Source: Legionellales bacterium (lineage in GTDB: Bacteria; Pseudomonadota; Gammaproteobacteria; DSM-16500). From it: a DNA stretch of 51,980 nucleotides. Below the pieces are notes generated by a model that was given only the letters and a program-made list of their open reading frames with translations, did not search any database and was not told the DNA's origin. Both the position numbers and the translations under genes were made by a program. Shown here one piece after another: positions 43,405-51,980 of this stretch. The first letter of the stretch is position 1; the number at the start of each line of letters is the position of its first letter. Location of the stretch: contig CANJVW010000008.1 of the NCBI GenBank assembly GCA_947478495.1, positions 1 through 51,980 on the forward strand. The letters are read 5' to 3'.

Positions 43405-45351
43405 TCATTTCGATTTCAGATAATGCATCGGTCCACCCCGAAAAGGCGCAAAGCCGGTGCCGAAAATCATACCCGCATCCAACAAATCGGTGTCGGTCAC
43501 AACGCCTTCCGCCAAACATTTCTCAGATTCTTCCAAGAGACGCGCTACCAATCTATCGGATAATGTCGATAATGGTTTTTGAAAAGGAGCGCTTTGTTTC
43601 GGTTTGATTTGAGCGCCCGACTTGCTATAGCGATAAAAACCTTCCCCTGTCTTCTTGCCCAGCTTTTTCTCGCCAACCAGTCTTAATAATTGATCAGGAA
43701 TAGGCGCATCAAAATATTTCCCCAGGTGTTCTGCAACGGACAAACAAATATCGAGACCTACCACATCCGCCAAGGTAATCGGACCCATGGGCATCCCAAA
43801 ATCCGTCATCGCTTTATCGATCGCTTCCGCCGGAATGCCTTCATCGAGCATCGCGACACTTTCTAACAAATACGGCATTAAAATACGATTCACCAAAAAT
43901 CCAGGGCTGCTTTTCACAGGCAAGGGCAATTTATCTATTTTACGGGCAAATGCAATCGCTTTATCGGTAACCGTGCCAGCCGTACGCTCGCCTTCTACAA
44001 TTTCAATCAAGAGCATTTTAGCAACAGGATTAAAAAAGTGAATACCAACCAAACGTTGCGGAGATTCCATCACGGTATTAATTTCATCAAGCGGAATGCT
44101 GGACGTATTCGTCGCTAAAATCGCATTTGGCTTCGCGTGCTGCTCCAACGATTTAAATAACGCTTGTTTCGCATCGAGATTTTCAAAAATCGCCTCAATA
44201 ATGACATCGGCTTTTGATACACCCAATCCTTCTGGATCCGGCATCAAACGATCCATCGCTTTTTGAATGAGATGCGGTTCTTTGAGTTTTTCTTTGAATA
44301 AAGTAAAAGCCCGAGCAATTGCGGGCGCAATGAATTTCGCTTCACGATCTTGCAATGTAACACGCATCCCGGAAAGAGCACACCATGCAGCAATATCACC
44401 ACCCATGGTACCTGCCCCGATCACATGAATGTGTTCTGGTGAAAAGGTCGATTGCTTTGCGAGTCCTTTTAAGCGTTCTTGCAAAAAGAAAGCGCGGACT
44501 AAATTACGAGAGGCATCCGTAAAAAATAATTTTCCACAGGTTTCCGCTTCCTGTTGAAAACAGGTCGGATCCATCAGTCCTAACTCTTCCCAATTATCGA
44601 TCAATTGAAAAGGCGCAGGATAATGTTGTGGAGACGCTTTTGCTCGCACTTTTTTTCTTAAACCCGATGCGACAACCGAACGCACTTTGCTAATATTCAA
44701 TAATTGATTGATCTTACTGAAGGGGCGAGGCGCTGCTGTTTGTGATGCATAATACGTTGCAGCGCCCACCAAATGACGCTCTGGCACCACCGCATCCACC
44801 AACCCACATTTCAATGCCGCTTTGGCTGATAATAAATGCCCACCTAACATCAAATTCATCGCAGGGAACAAACCAATTAAACGTGGCAATCGTACCGTTC
44901 CGCCCCACCCAGGATGGATGCCCAACTTAACTTCAGGTAATCCAAGACGTGTTTTAATGCCCTCTTCAGCGACGCGATATCGACAGGACAGAGCCAACTC
45001 TAATCCGCCGCCCAAACAAAAACCTTTGATCATCGCGACGGTCGGTATTTTTAAATTTTCTATTTTTTGAAAAATCTGCTGACCTTGTCGCAAGAGTCGC
45101 GCTGCCTCAGTTGCATCTTCAAACTGATCAAATTGCGCAATATCGGCCCCGGCAATAAACCCTTGTTTTTTAGCGGATGCAATCACCAATCCTTTGTAAT
45201 CTGGATGTGTCGCCACAAAATCTAAAATCAACGAAAGCTCTTCCATGACTTCTGCGTCCATCGTATTAACTGTCGCATGCTCTTTATCAAAATACAGCCA
45301 TGCGATCGCATCAGGTGCGTTCTCTAAACGCCAATGATGATAATGTTTCAT
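43405..45351 (-). CDS. Fatty acid oxidation complex alpha subunit (enoyl-CoA hydratase/3-hydroxyacyl-CoA dehydrogenase)
   Basis: 648 residues, a little shorter than FadB/FadJ (715-730). N-terminal crotonase domain: SAKKQGFIAGADI, CLGGGLELALSCRYRVAEE and the oxyanion/catalytic loop LGLPEVKLGIHPGWGG. The second domain starts with the NAD loop VIGAGTMGGDIAAWCALSG near residue 320, then NTSSIPLDEI, HFFNPVAKM, and the C-terminal helical domains. It hydrates enoyl-CoA and oxidises the product. FadB and FadJ cannot be told apart safely here. Start ATG 45351 overlaps the thiolase stop as ATGA. Confidence 0.93.
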   Translation of the reverse strand: MKHYHHWRLENAPDAIAWLYFDKEHATVNTMDAEVMEELSLILDFVATHPDYKGLVIASAKKQGFIAGADIAQFDQFEDATEAARLLRQGQQIFQKIENLKIPTVAMIKGFCLGGGLELALSCRYRVAEEGIKTRLGLPEVKLGIHPGWGGTVRLPRLIGLFPAMNLMLGGHLLSAKAALKCGLVDAVVPERHLVGAATYYASQTAAPRPFSKINQLLNISKVRSVVASGLRKKVRAKASPQHYPAPFQLIDNWEELGLMDPTCFQQEAETCGKLFFTDASRNLVRAFFLQERLKGLAKQSTFSPEHIHVIGAGTMGGDIAAWCALSGMRVTLQDREAKFIAPAIARAFTLFKEKLKEPHLIQKAMDRLMPDPEGLGVSKADVIIEAIFENLDAKQALFKSLEQHAKPNAILATNTSSIPLDEINTVMESPQRLVGIHFFNPVAKMLLIEIVEGERTAGTVTDKAIAFARKIDKLPLPVKSSPGFLVNRILMPYLLESVAMLDEGIPAEAIDKAMTDFGMPMGPITLADVVGLDICLSVAEHLGKYFDAPIPDQLLRLVGEKKLGKKTGEGFYRYSKSGAQIKPKQSAPFQKPLSTLSDRLVARLLEESEKCLAEGVVTDTDLLDAGMIFGTGFAPFRGGPMHYLKSK

Positions 45352-46652
45352 GATGCTGCCCCTCCCGATACATTTTCAATGAGCGCGCTGCCACCCTGTC
45401 CGCCGCCAATACAAATGGTCGCAACACCTCGCTTACCGTGTTCTCGCTTCAATACATGCGCCAAATGCAAAATGATACGCGCGCCACTGGCGCCTACCGG
45501 ATGCCCCATGGCAATTGCACCGCCATCGACATTTAAACGCTCAAGATCGATTTTTCCGAAGGGAGCGGCAAGCCCCAACTCGTGACAATATGGCGAATCT
45601 TCAAAGGCCGCCACACAACCCAACACCTGCGCTGCAAACGCTTCATTAATTTCCCAATAATCAATATCGTGTCGATCCAATCCATTTTTCTTTAATAAAG
45701 GCACTGTTGCGTGAACCGGTCCCAATCCCATCTCAGCCGGATTCAATCCTGCCCAATGGATATCGGTGATTTTCGCGAGGACGGGCAAACGATATTCTTC
45801 TACCGCATCACTGCTTGCTAGCAACAATATAGCAGCGCCATCGGTAATTTGCGAGCTATTACCCGGCGTGACATTCCCCCATTTTTTATCAAAAAACGGT
45901 TTTAGCGTGGCGAGTTTCTCAACGCTACTGTCCGGCCTCACCCCATCATCTGCCGTAAAATAATTTCCTTTATTGTCAAACACCGGCACGATTTCACTAA
46001 AATATTTTTTTTCAGCCGCCTGCATCACACGTTGATGACTTAAAACAGCGTATTCATCCATCTGCGTTCGGTTGATATGAAATCGATGCGCCACATTTTC
46101 AGCGGTTTGCCCCATGGATAAATTCACCACTGGATCCGTTAAACCTCTCAAGAGAGCGGCGACAGGTGAAAGATAACTAGGACGAAATTGCGCGATTTTT
46201 TTGAGTTTCTGGAAAACCGTTTTACTGGCGGATAAACCGGCCAACCAGCTCACCATCGATGCATTCCACAAGAGCGGTGCGCGACTCATCGCTTCTGTTC
46301 CGCCGGCTAACACTAAATCGCTTTTACCAAGCATAATATTCCGTGCAGCGCTATCAATCGCTTGCATGCCAGATGCACAATTGCGCTGCACCGTCCAAGC
46401 GGGCACCGTTTTCCCGCACCCTAAGCGGAGTGCAACGACTCGGGCAATATTCGCCTCGTCGGCGCTGGGTATCATGCACCCCAAAATAACTTCATCCAAT
46501 GCACTGGGTGGAAATGAAAATCGAGCGAGCAATGCACGTCCTGCTTGCACCGCCAAATCCGATGCGCTAAGCGCGCCAGGCTGGCCACGCATTTTCAAAA
46601 AAGGCGTTCGCGCTCCGTCAACGATATACACTGCTCGATGTGGTGTTGTCAT
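45348..46652 (-). CDS. Acetyl-CoA acyltransferase (3-ketoacyl-CoA thiolase)
   Basis: 434 residues from ATG 46652 (MTTPHRAVYIVDGARTPFLK), with AAGGATGG before it; the longer frame begins inside fadE. Thiolase fold with catalytic C in VQRNCASGMQAI, H in GGAIAMGHPVGASGARI, and C in ATICIGGGQGG. Cleaves 3-ketoacyl-CoA with CoA, the last beta-oxidation step. Closest in size to FadI (436). Encoded just after fadE and coupled to the alpha subunit gene by ATGA. Confidence 0.93.
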   Translation of the reverse strand: MTTPHRAVYIVDGARTPFLKMRGQPGALSASDLAVQAGRALLARFSFPPSALDEVILGCMIPSADEANIARVVALRLGCGKTVPAWTVQRNCASGMQAIDSAARNIMLGKSDLVLAGGTEAMSRAPLLWNASMVSWLAGLSASKTVFQKLKKIAQFRPSYLSPVAALLRGLTDPVVNLSMGQTAENVAHRFHINRTQMDEYAVLSHQRVMQAAEKKYFSEIVPVFDNKGNYFTADDGVRPDSSVEKLATLKPFFDKKWGNVTPGNSSQITDGAAILLLASSDAVEEYRLPVLAKITDIHWAGLNPAEMGLGPVHATVPLLKKNGLDRHDIDYWEINEAFAAQVLGCVAAFEDSPYCHELGLAAPFGKIDLERLNVDGGAIAMGHPVGASGARIILHLAHVLKREHGKRGVATICIGGGQGGSALIENVSGGAAS

Positions 46653-46662
46653 GCTACCATCC

Positions 46663-49098
46663 TTATTGGATAACCGTTTGAAGGTCAAATGAAAATTCAT
46701 TGACGCGGATAATATCTTGGTATAACACAAAAAATTGTTTTAAATCCTGCATCTCGCTTAAGGTTAGTATCGACAGTTGAACAGCTCTGTCCAGCTGCTC
46801 ATCCAACGTACCGGGCAAAGAAATAGTCCCTTTGCGCAATGCGCTCTTAAATTTCTTCCATAGCGGATCAATCTTCTCGACCTGCTCAAACGCATTTTCA
46901 ATAGAGCGCATCGGATCCGTTTCATCTTTTGAGATATAACAAAAACGTGTTAGCGCATCTCGTAATTCATTGGGATGGAGCATTGATTGCGTCATCCTAT
47001 GGGATAATCGATCGGTTGGTTTGGGATACGCTGCTCCAAAAGGAAAGATAAACCAACGCAACAGACGCCCCAATCCCGGAATGGGAAGATTTTGCAATAA
47101 TTCATTGAACGCGATTTGCATGTCCGCCAAACACGTTTGAACACACCAGTGCACTGAATCGATGTCCGACGCCCTTGATCCGCGATCTTTAAAATACTTC
47201 AACACAGCAGAAGCGAGATACAGTTGACTCAAAATATCTCCCAAGCGCGCAGAAATACGTTCTTTTCGTTTTAAATTGCCTGAAAAAATGAGCAAGCAAA
47301 CATCAGATAAAAACGCAAATGCACTGCTCATACGGGTTAGTGCTCGATAGTAACGTGCAGAGGCGCCTTTTTCAGGCGACCAGACAAATCGGGCATTCGT
47401 TAAACCTAGCCATAACGTGCGCACCGTGTTGCTCACGACATGCCCTATATGAGACAAGAGCAATTGATCAAGGGCTGTATTATTCTCCGATGTTTCTTCC
47501 GCCGATAGCAGTGTCACTTCTTTTAATAAATACGGATGACAACGAATAATGCCTTGGCCGAAAATAATAAGATTACGCGTTAAAATATTCGCGCCTTCAA
47601 CGGTAATTCCAATCGGCATCGCGGTATAAGCCATTTCGAGAAAATTACGAGGGCCAGCCTGAATGGCGTGTCCGCCATGAATATCCATGGCGTGATTAAT
47701 GAGTTTACGAGCTATTTCTGTCATATGATATTTTGCGATAGCGGATAAAATCGACGGCTTTATTTTTAAATCCACTGCACCGGCTGTGAGCAGGCGTGTC
47801 GCTTCTAATAAATACGCAGAACCCGCAATCACACTCAATGCTTCCTCAACCCCTTCAAATTGAGAGATCGGAACATTAAATTGCTGGCGTAATCGTGCAT
47901 AGGCACCTGTCATCCGATAACTCAGTTGTGCGCATGCACTCCCGACCGCAGGCAATGAAATCCCTCGACCAATCGAGAGACACTCCATCAACATTTTCCA
48001 TCCTTGACCTACGCGCACCATGCCGCCGATAATCCAATCCATCGGAATAAACACATTCTTCCCACGCGTTGGGCCATTTAAAAAAGCCAAACGTAAGGGA
48101 TAATGCCGATGACCAATCTCGACACCCGGGTGTGAGGTCGGAATCAAGCAGAGACAAATACCACAATCCTCGATACTTCCTAACAGATTGTCGGGATCAT
48201 ACAATCGAAACGCTAGCCCCAAGACGGTTGCGATCGGCGCCAATGTGATGTAGCGCTTATCCCATGACACTCTTATCCCTAATACTTTTTTACCCTCATG
48301 CTCGCCATAACACACCACACCGCTGTCTTTCATAGAGCCCGCATCGCTTCCTCCGTCTGGGCTGGTTAATGCAAAACACGGAATCTCCAAGCCTTGTGCT
48401 AAGCGAGGCAAATAATATTTTTTCTGTTCGTCTGTTCCATAATGTAATAGCAATTCAGCAGGCCCGAGGGAATTTGGGACCATGGTATCAATGGCGGTAC
48501 TTAAGCTGCGTGTGGCAATTTTTAAAATAATCGAGGAGTGAGCAAGCGCTGAAAATCCAAGCCCGCCGTATTCTTTGGGGATCACTAAGCCAAAAAAACA
48601 TTCTTGTTTGAGGTAATCCCATATTTCAACCGGCAAATCTTGATATTCGTTAATAATTTTCCAATCAGATGTCATGAGACAAAGTGTTTCCACTTGATTA
48701 TCCAAAAACGCTTGCTCTTCTGCTGTCAGCTGAGGAAGATTTAAATGTAATAATTTTTTCCAATGAGGGCGACCTGACAACAGCTCTTGCTCAAACCACA
48801 CGTCCCCTGCTTCGATCGCTTCGCGCTCGGTATCGCTAATCGGGGGCATTTTTTGTCGCAAGAGACGAATCAATGGATAGGTCACTAAACGCTGACGGAT
48901 TTTTTTGAGGTAAATAAATAAGATTGGTGGCAAAAAAAGAACCCAGAGCAAAGCAAGGGTAAAGAAAGAAACGCTGCCAAACCAACCTAAGGCGATCAAA
49001 GCAGATGTCGTTCCCAGCGTCCACCAACGAGCTTTCAACCCGAAGTAAATAAATCCACCAGTCACAAGCAAAAATAAAACAACTTGACATGCAGCCAT
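46663..49098 (-). CDS. fadE: Membrane-bound acyl-CoA dehydrogenase FadE
   Basis: 811 residues, as expected for FadE (814 in E. coli). Two N-terminal hydrophobic segments (about 4-22 and 30-65), then the dehydrogenase domain with FGLVIPKEYGGLGFSALAH, CFALTSPDGGSDAGS, and the C-terminal extension specific to FadE. FAD enzyme that introduces the first double bond in acyl-CoA. First gene of the fadE-thiolase-fadB/J operon, with 10 bases before the thiolase start. The presence of this set shows fatty acid use. Confidence 0.96.
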   Translation of the reverse strand: MAACQVVLFLLVTGGFIYFGLKARWWTLGTTSALIALGWFGSVSFFTLALLWVLFLPPILFIYLKKIRQRLVTYPLIRLLRQKMPPISDTEREAIEAGDVWFEQELLSGRPHWKKLLHLNLPQLTAEEQAFLDNQVETLCLMTSDWKIINEYQDLPVEIWDYLKQECFFGLVIPKEYGGLGFSALAHSSIILKIATRSLSTAIDTMVPNSLGPAELLLHYGTDEQKKYYLPRLAQGLEIPCFALTSPDGGSDAGSMKDSGVVCYGEHEGKKVLGIRVSWDKRYITLAPIATVLGLAFRLYDPDNLLGSIEDCGICLCLIPTSHPGVEIGHRHYPLRLAFLNGPTRGKNVFIPMDWIIGGMVRVGQGWKMLMECLSIGRGISLPAVGSACAQLSYRMTGAYARLRQQFNVPISQFEGVEEALSVIAGSAYLLEATRLLTAGAVDLKIKPSILSAIAKYHMTEIARKLINHAMDIHGGHAIQAGPRNFLEMAYTAMPIGITVEGANILTRNLIIFGQGIIRCHPYLLKEVTLLSAEETSENNTALDQLLLSHIGHVVSNTVRTLWLGLTNARFVWSPEKGASARYYRALTRMSSAFAFLSDVCLLIFSGNLKRKERISARLGDILSQLYLASAVLKYFKDRGSRASDIDSVHWCVQTCLADMQIAFNELLQNLPIPGLGRLLRWFIFPFGAAYPKPTDRLSHRMTQSMLHPNELRDALTRFCYISKDETDPMRSIENAFEQVEKIDPLWKKFKSALRKGTISLPGTLDEQLDRAVQLSILTLSEMQDLKQFFVLYQDIIRVNEFSFDLQTVIQ

Positions 49099-49436
49099 AC
49101 GACATCCTTTTCGTGAAGGTTATTATTTTCGAGTATATGCTGAAATCGTCGTTAAATACCAGCTGCTTAACACCTACTCCCGTTTTCAGAGGTGTGCCAG
49201 GCAGCTCACCAAAAGTTACCCACAAAATCTGTGGATAACTCTGTGATTAAGCTATAGAGAACCCCTTGGACACGTGAGAAAATCTCACTTTATTAAGGAT
49301 GCGCACAAACGAATCATAATTAAAATTTTATTATTTTTCAATGAGTTAAATTTTACCGCCCGCTAACTCACTGATTGATAGCCAATTAATTTATAACGAA
49401 TCATCTCTGTGTATAAATTAAACCTAAGAGTGATAT
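49099..49436. other. AT-rich gap with DnaA-box-like sequences
   Basis: Two matches to TTWTNCACA: TGTGGATAA at 49230-49238 (complement of TTATCCACA) and TGTGTATAA at 49408-49416 (complement of TTATACACA). Two one-mismatch forms, TTACCCACA at 49216-49224 and TGTGATTAA at 49242-49250, lie beside the first. The rest is AT-rich and has no gene. It may be a DnaA-binding locus or chance. Confidence 0.4.
49274..49288. terminator. GTGAGA-AAA-TCTCAC hairpin
   Basis: A perfect 6-bp stem with a three-base loop, followed on the plus strand by TTTATT. It lies about 150 bases beyond hpt in the hpt direction; on the minus strand there is no T-run, so its role is uncertain. Confidence 0.3.
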
Positions 49437-50003
49437 TTATTTTTCATGAATGGGTGCGACCACATAGATACCAGGAACATTCCGATGGTACCCTTTGTAA
49501 TCTAACCCGAATCCAAAAATGAATCGATTTTCGACTTCCAGCCCCACAAAATCAGGGTGAAAAGTAACGCCCGGTTCTCGTGGACGGACTTTATTGATCA
49601 TCACCGCTATCAAAACCTGTTTAGCGCCTGCTTGAACACAGTAATCGATAATCGCTTCTAGCGTTAACCCACCATCCATCACATCATCGACCAATAGAAT
49701 AGTACGATCTTTGAGGGACAAACGCGGCTCTACCAGCCAATGCAAGTCCCCGCCGCGTATTTCATTGCGATAACGGGTCGCGTGAATATAATCCACTTCC
49801 AAGGGAAAATGTAAGCGCGTCAACAAATGCCCCGCGGGAACCATTGCGCCAATCATGACACTTAATACAATCGGATTCTCGTGTTGTATCTTCTGGGTAA
49901 TGGCGACTGCCATTTCATCCAAGGCCTTTTCAATGGTCTTTAGATCATAAATGCATTCGGCTTGATCGAGTACGGCTTGAATAAACTGTGAGTCCATTGG
50001 CAT
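49437..50003 (-). CDS. hpt: Hypoxanthine-guanine phosphoribosyltransferase
   Basis: 188 residues from ATG 50003 (MPMDSQFIQAVLDQAECIYD); the longer frame overlaps prmB. Phosphoribosyltransferase fold with the PRPP loop ILLVDDVMDGGLTLEAI (VLLVDDILDEGTTL in most relatives, so the last acidic residue is shifted to G), VMIGAMVPAG and FVGLEVENRFIFGFGLDY. Salvages hypoxanthine and guanine to IMP and GMP. Complements the de novo pur operon to the left. Divergent from prmB. Confidence 0.94.
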   Translation of the reverse strand: MPMDSQFIQAVLDQAECIYDLKTIEKALDEMAVAITQKIQHENPIVLSVMIGAMVPAGHLLTRLHFPLEVDYIHATRYRNEIRGGDLHWLVEPRLSLKDRTILLVDDVMDGGLTLEAIIDYCVQAGAKQVLIAVMINKVRPREPGVTFHPDFVGLEVENRFIFGFGLDYKGYHRNVPGIYVVAPIHEK

Positions 50004-50064
50004 TCCATCGTAAAAGTGAGATGATCGAGTATACATGACAGACAAACAGAGTAGAATACCTACC

Positions 50065-50958
50065 ATGAAAGATCACTTTAAAGACACCGACAACTTATCA
50101 ACCATTCGCGATTTCATTCGCTGGACCATTAGCCGTTTTAATGAAGCGGAAATCACCTGCGGACACGGCACGGACAATACCTTTGATGAAGCCTTCGGGT
50201 TAATCCTCCCTCTTTTGCACCTGCCACACGATATTCCACCGGCCTTGTTTGATTCACACCTCACTGAGGCTGAGCGCGACATCTTACGAAAAGCGATTGA
50301 ACGTCGCGTCACAGAGCGCACACCTAGCGCTTACATCACTCGCCAAATGCGCTTTGGAAACCTTTTCTTTTATGTGGATGAACGCGTCTTGATCCCCCGC
50401 TCTCCCATTGGTGAGCTCATCGAAAATCAATTTGCCCCTTGGATTAAAGAAGATAAGGTACATCAGATATTAGACCTATGCACAGGCAGCGGCTGTATTG
50501 CGATTGCCTGTGCAGCCGCTTTCCCGACAGCAACCATCGATGCGAGTGATATCTCAGAAGATGCATTGGCAGTCGCCGCACTCAACGTCACAAAACATGC
50601 TATGCAAGATACCGTCGCATTGCTTCAATCCGATTTATTTGATCAGTTACCGAAAAAAAAATACGATATCATTGTGAGCAACCCGCCTTATGTGGGTGCG
50701 AATGACATGGCAAGTTTACCTGCAGAATATCGACACGAACCCTCCCTCGCATTAGCAGCCGGTGTTGATGGACTCGATATCGTGAAACGTATTCTGGCAG
50801 ATGCTGCATCCTATCTCTCGCCGCACGGCATCTTGGTCGTTGAAGTTGGGAATAGCGAAACAGCTCTCATGGAGCAATATCCGGATTTACCTTTTACATG
50901 GGTTGAGTTTGAAAATGGTGATGGCGGAGTATTTCTGTTGCAAGCGAGTGAACTATAA
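50065..50958 (+). CDS. prmB: Ribosomal protein L3 N5-glutamine methyltransferase PrmB
   Basis: 297 residues from ATG 50065 (MKDHFKDTDNLSTIRDF); a 10-codon longer frame starts at 50035. Class I SAM methyltransferase: LDLCTGSGCIAIACA binds SAM, and NPPYVGAND is the NPPY signature of glutamine methylation. The N-terminal helical domain matches PrmB rather than PrmC (L3 instead of RF1). The C-terminus EQYPDLPFTWVEFENGDGGVF is repeated in decayed form at 51034-51129. Confidence 0.94.
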   Translation: MKDHFKDTDNLSTIRDFIRWTISRFNEAEITCGHGTDNTFDEAFGLILPLLHLPHDIPPALFDSHLTEAERDILRKAIERRVTERTPSAYITRQMRFGNLFFYVDERVLIPRSPIGELIENQFAPWIKEDKVHQILDLCTGSGCIAIACAAAFPTATIDASDISEDALAVAALNVTKHAMQDTVALLQSDLFDQLPKKKYDIIVSNPPYVGANDMASLPAEYRHEPSLALAAGVDGLDIVKRILADAASYLSPHGILVVEVGNSETALMEQYPDLPFTWVEFENGDGGVFLLQASEL

Positions 50959-50963
50959 AAAAA

Positions 50964-50977
50964 GAGATAGATATCTC
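50964..50977 (+). terminator. Small hairpin after prmB
   Basis: GAGATA and TATCTC pair around GA, directly after the prmB stop, followed by ATTTGT. Short T-run, so only a possible terminator. Confidence 0.35.
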
Positions 50978-51033
50978 ATTTGTCCATGCAAAAGAAGAGG
51001 TGCAGCAAATGATTAGGAGGGCCGCGCCAAAAA

Positions 51034-51129
51034 AGCAACCATGAAGTTGTTCTTATCGAACAATATCCTGATTTACCGTTTACATGGGTTGAGCTTGAAA
51101 ATGCTGATAACGGGGTTTTTTTTTGTTAA
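51034..51129 (+). pseudogene. Decayed duplicate of the 3' end of prmB
   Basis: The frame reads NHEVVLIEQYPDLPFTWVEL then ENADNGVFFC and a stop. The prmB end reads NSETALMEQYPDLPFTWVEF then ENGDGGVF. The match extends over about 90 bases with scattered substitutions, and an indel near a run of T residues breaks the end. No catalytic part is present. It is the 3' end of a second copy, 75 bases after the intact gene. Confidence 0.88.
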
Positions 51130-51135
51130 AATAAG

Positions 51136-51387
51136 TTATTGAATTTTTATCTGTAATGCATGAATTTCAGAAGGAATTAAATCATTCAAGATACCATAAA
51201 TTGCTTGATGGGCCTTGACACGAGACAATCCCTGAAATGCCCTGGCTTCGATGATCACGGTGTAATATCCCGCACCCTGGTTGCTCGCATGACCCACATG
51301 TTGATGAGCGTCATCCACGATCTCAAGATAGGTCGGCGAAAAGGCTTTCTGTAAACGTTCTGTTATCACTGTAATACGATTTATCAT
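51136..51387 (-). CDS. BolA-family protein
   Basis: 83 residues. The BolA fold signature is HQHVGHASNQGAGYYTVII and FQGLSRVKAHQAIYGIL. BolA-type proteins bind monothiol glutaredoxins and iron-sulfur clusters, and some act as regulators of cell shape. No grxD gene is seen here. Start ATG 51387 overlaps the yciB stop by 4 bases (ATGA), so the two genes form an operon. Confidence 0.93.
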   Translation of the reverse strand: MINRITVITERLQKAFSPTYLEIVDDAHQHVGHASNQGAGYYTVIIEARAFQGLSRVKAHQAIYGILNDLIPSEIHALQIKIQ

Positions 51388-51938
51388 GATTTAGATTCTC
51401 GCGCTAAAAAGTGGGAAATATAAAACGTTTGCGCAAAACAAAATAATAGCATCGCGCTAAAAATACCGTACAACTTAAAATTCACCCAGGTATTAGTACT
51501 GAAATGATAAGCCACAAAAATATTGAGCGAGCCTAGGCCAATAAAGAAAATTACCCAAGCCATATTCAATTTTTTCCAGAGTACAGCTGGCAACGGCGTC
51601 TTTTCTTCAAGCGCTGCGCCCATCATGCGCTGCGCTAATGGCTTTTCGCCAAAGAATTGGCTGCCTAAGAAAACAATTCCGAATATCCAAAAAATCACGC
51701 TGGGCTTCCATTTCACAAAAATGGGGTTATGGAAATACAGCGTCATACCACCGAATACTAAAAAAATCAGTAACACTAGTCCTTGTTTTTTATCCCACAC
51801 TCTTTTGAAAAGATAGGTGAGAAAAAATTGCAATGCACTGGTGGTGATACCGACAACAGTTGCGACATAAATGCCGTACCATTTGAAGGCGATAAAAAAT
51901 AAAAAGACGGCGGTGAATTCGAATAGCATGCTCAACAT
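51384..51938 (-). CDS. yciB: Inner membrane-spanning protein YciB (septation protein A family)
   Basis: 184 residues with five or six membrane helices. Conserved parts: FFIAFKWYGIYVATVV, KPSVIFWIFGIVFLGSQFFGEKPLAQRMMG in pieces and the LNMAWVIFFIGLGSLNIFVAY helix. The family is involved in cell envelope integrity and division. First gene of the yciB-bolA pair. A repeat half element lies upstream at 51955. Confidence 0.93.
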   Translation of the reverse strand: MLSMLFEFTAVFLFFIAFKWYGIYVATVVGITTSALQFFLTYLFKRVWDKKQGLVLLIFLVFGGMTLYFHNPIFVKWKPSVIFWIFGIVFLGSQFFGEKPLAQRMMGAALEEKTPLPAVLWKKLNMAWVIFFIGLGSLNIFVAYHFSTNTWVNFKLYGIFSAMLLFCFAQTFYISHFLARESKS

Positions 51939-51954
51939 GTTTTTTCCTTTTAAT

Positions 51955-51980
51955 GTAGGGTGGATTAGGCGCCTTTTGCC
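51955..51980. repeat. Start of a GTAGGGTGG repeat, cut by the window end
   Basis: GTAGGGTGGATTAGGCGCC, left arm of the dispersed palindromic repeat, running past the end of the window. Confidence 0.6.

Overview
The window comes from a Gram-negative gammaproteobacterium, most likely of the Legionellales/Coxiellaceae type. The evidence is a MurE of the meso-diaminopimelate type, SspA/SspB, TamA/TamB, FadE, PurC of the long type and the general gene order. This placement is inferred from the protein sequences only. All genes are consistent with a chromosome. There is no plasmid or phage backbone, and mobile DNA is limited to short palindromic repeats, one toxin-antitoxin module and decayed fragments.

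Layout. 1-4.5 kb: trigger factor with tRNA-Leu upstream, two poorly conserved membrane proteins, a HigBA-like toxin-antitoxin pair whose toxin is cut by an in-frame TGA, a four-tRNA operon (Pro, Arg, His, Lys) and a lone membrane protein. 4.5-10 kb: folD, a repeat cluster, a tiny HTH-like protein, a proline-rich membrane protein, uvrB, an aspartate aminotransferase and tRNA-Asn. 10-13 kb: ccmF-ccmG-ccmH, the last part of the cytochrome c maturation system. 13-18.5 kb: an SDR/epimerase pair, an IS66-like transposase scrap, hisS, a divergent QueD-like protein and an amino acid permease. 18.6-22 kb: tamA with an unusually short tamB. 22-26 kb: a broken mur cluster (murE without its N-terminal domain, no murF, mraY, murD). 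26-28 kb: sspB, sspA, tRNA-Gln, rpsI, rplM. 28-31 kb: glpD, a thioredoxin-like protein and a secreted cysteine-containing protein. 31-42 kb: a compact purine operon read on the minus strand, purL-purM-purQ(S)-purC-purF-purD-purN-purH-purE. 42-49 kb: an Rpn-type nuclease and a fatty acid beta-oxidation operon fadE-fadA-fadB/J. 49-52 kb: a DnaA-box-containing gap, hpt, prmB with a decayed duplicate of its 3' end, bolA and yciB.

The genes join up as follows. The pur operon makes IMP from PRPP in nine of its polypeptides (purB and purK are not here) and hpt salvages hypoxanthine/guanine; folD supplies the one-carbon units. fadE-fadA-fadB/J degrade fatty acids and glpD feeds glycerol 3-phosphate electrons to the quinone pool. 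CcmFGH mature c-type cytochromes, yet petABC is missing from its usual place between rpsI and sspA.

The most notable observations are the PurQ fusion carrying two PurS-like modules, the N-terminally truncated MurE beside a missing murF, the half-length TamB, the toxin with an in-frame TGA next to a possibly truncated eukaryote-like membrane protein, the duplicated prmB tail, and a palindromic repeat family that supplies the stop codons of glpD and purN. I did not find a clear new multi-gene system.
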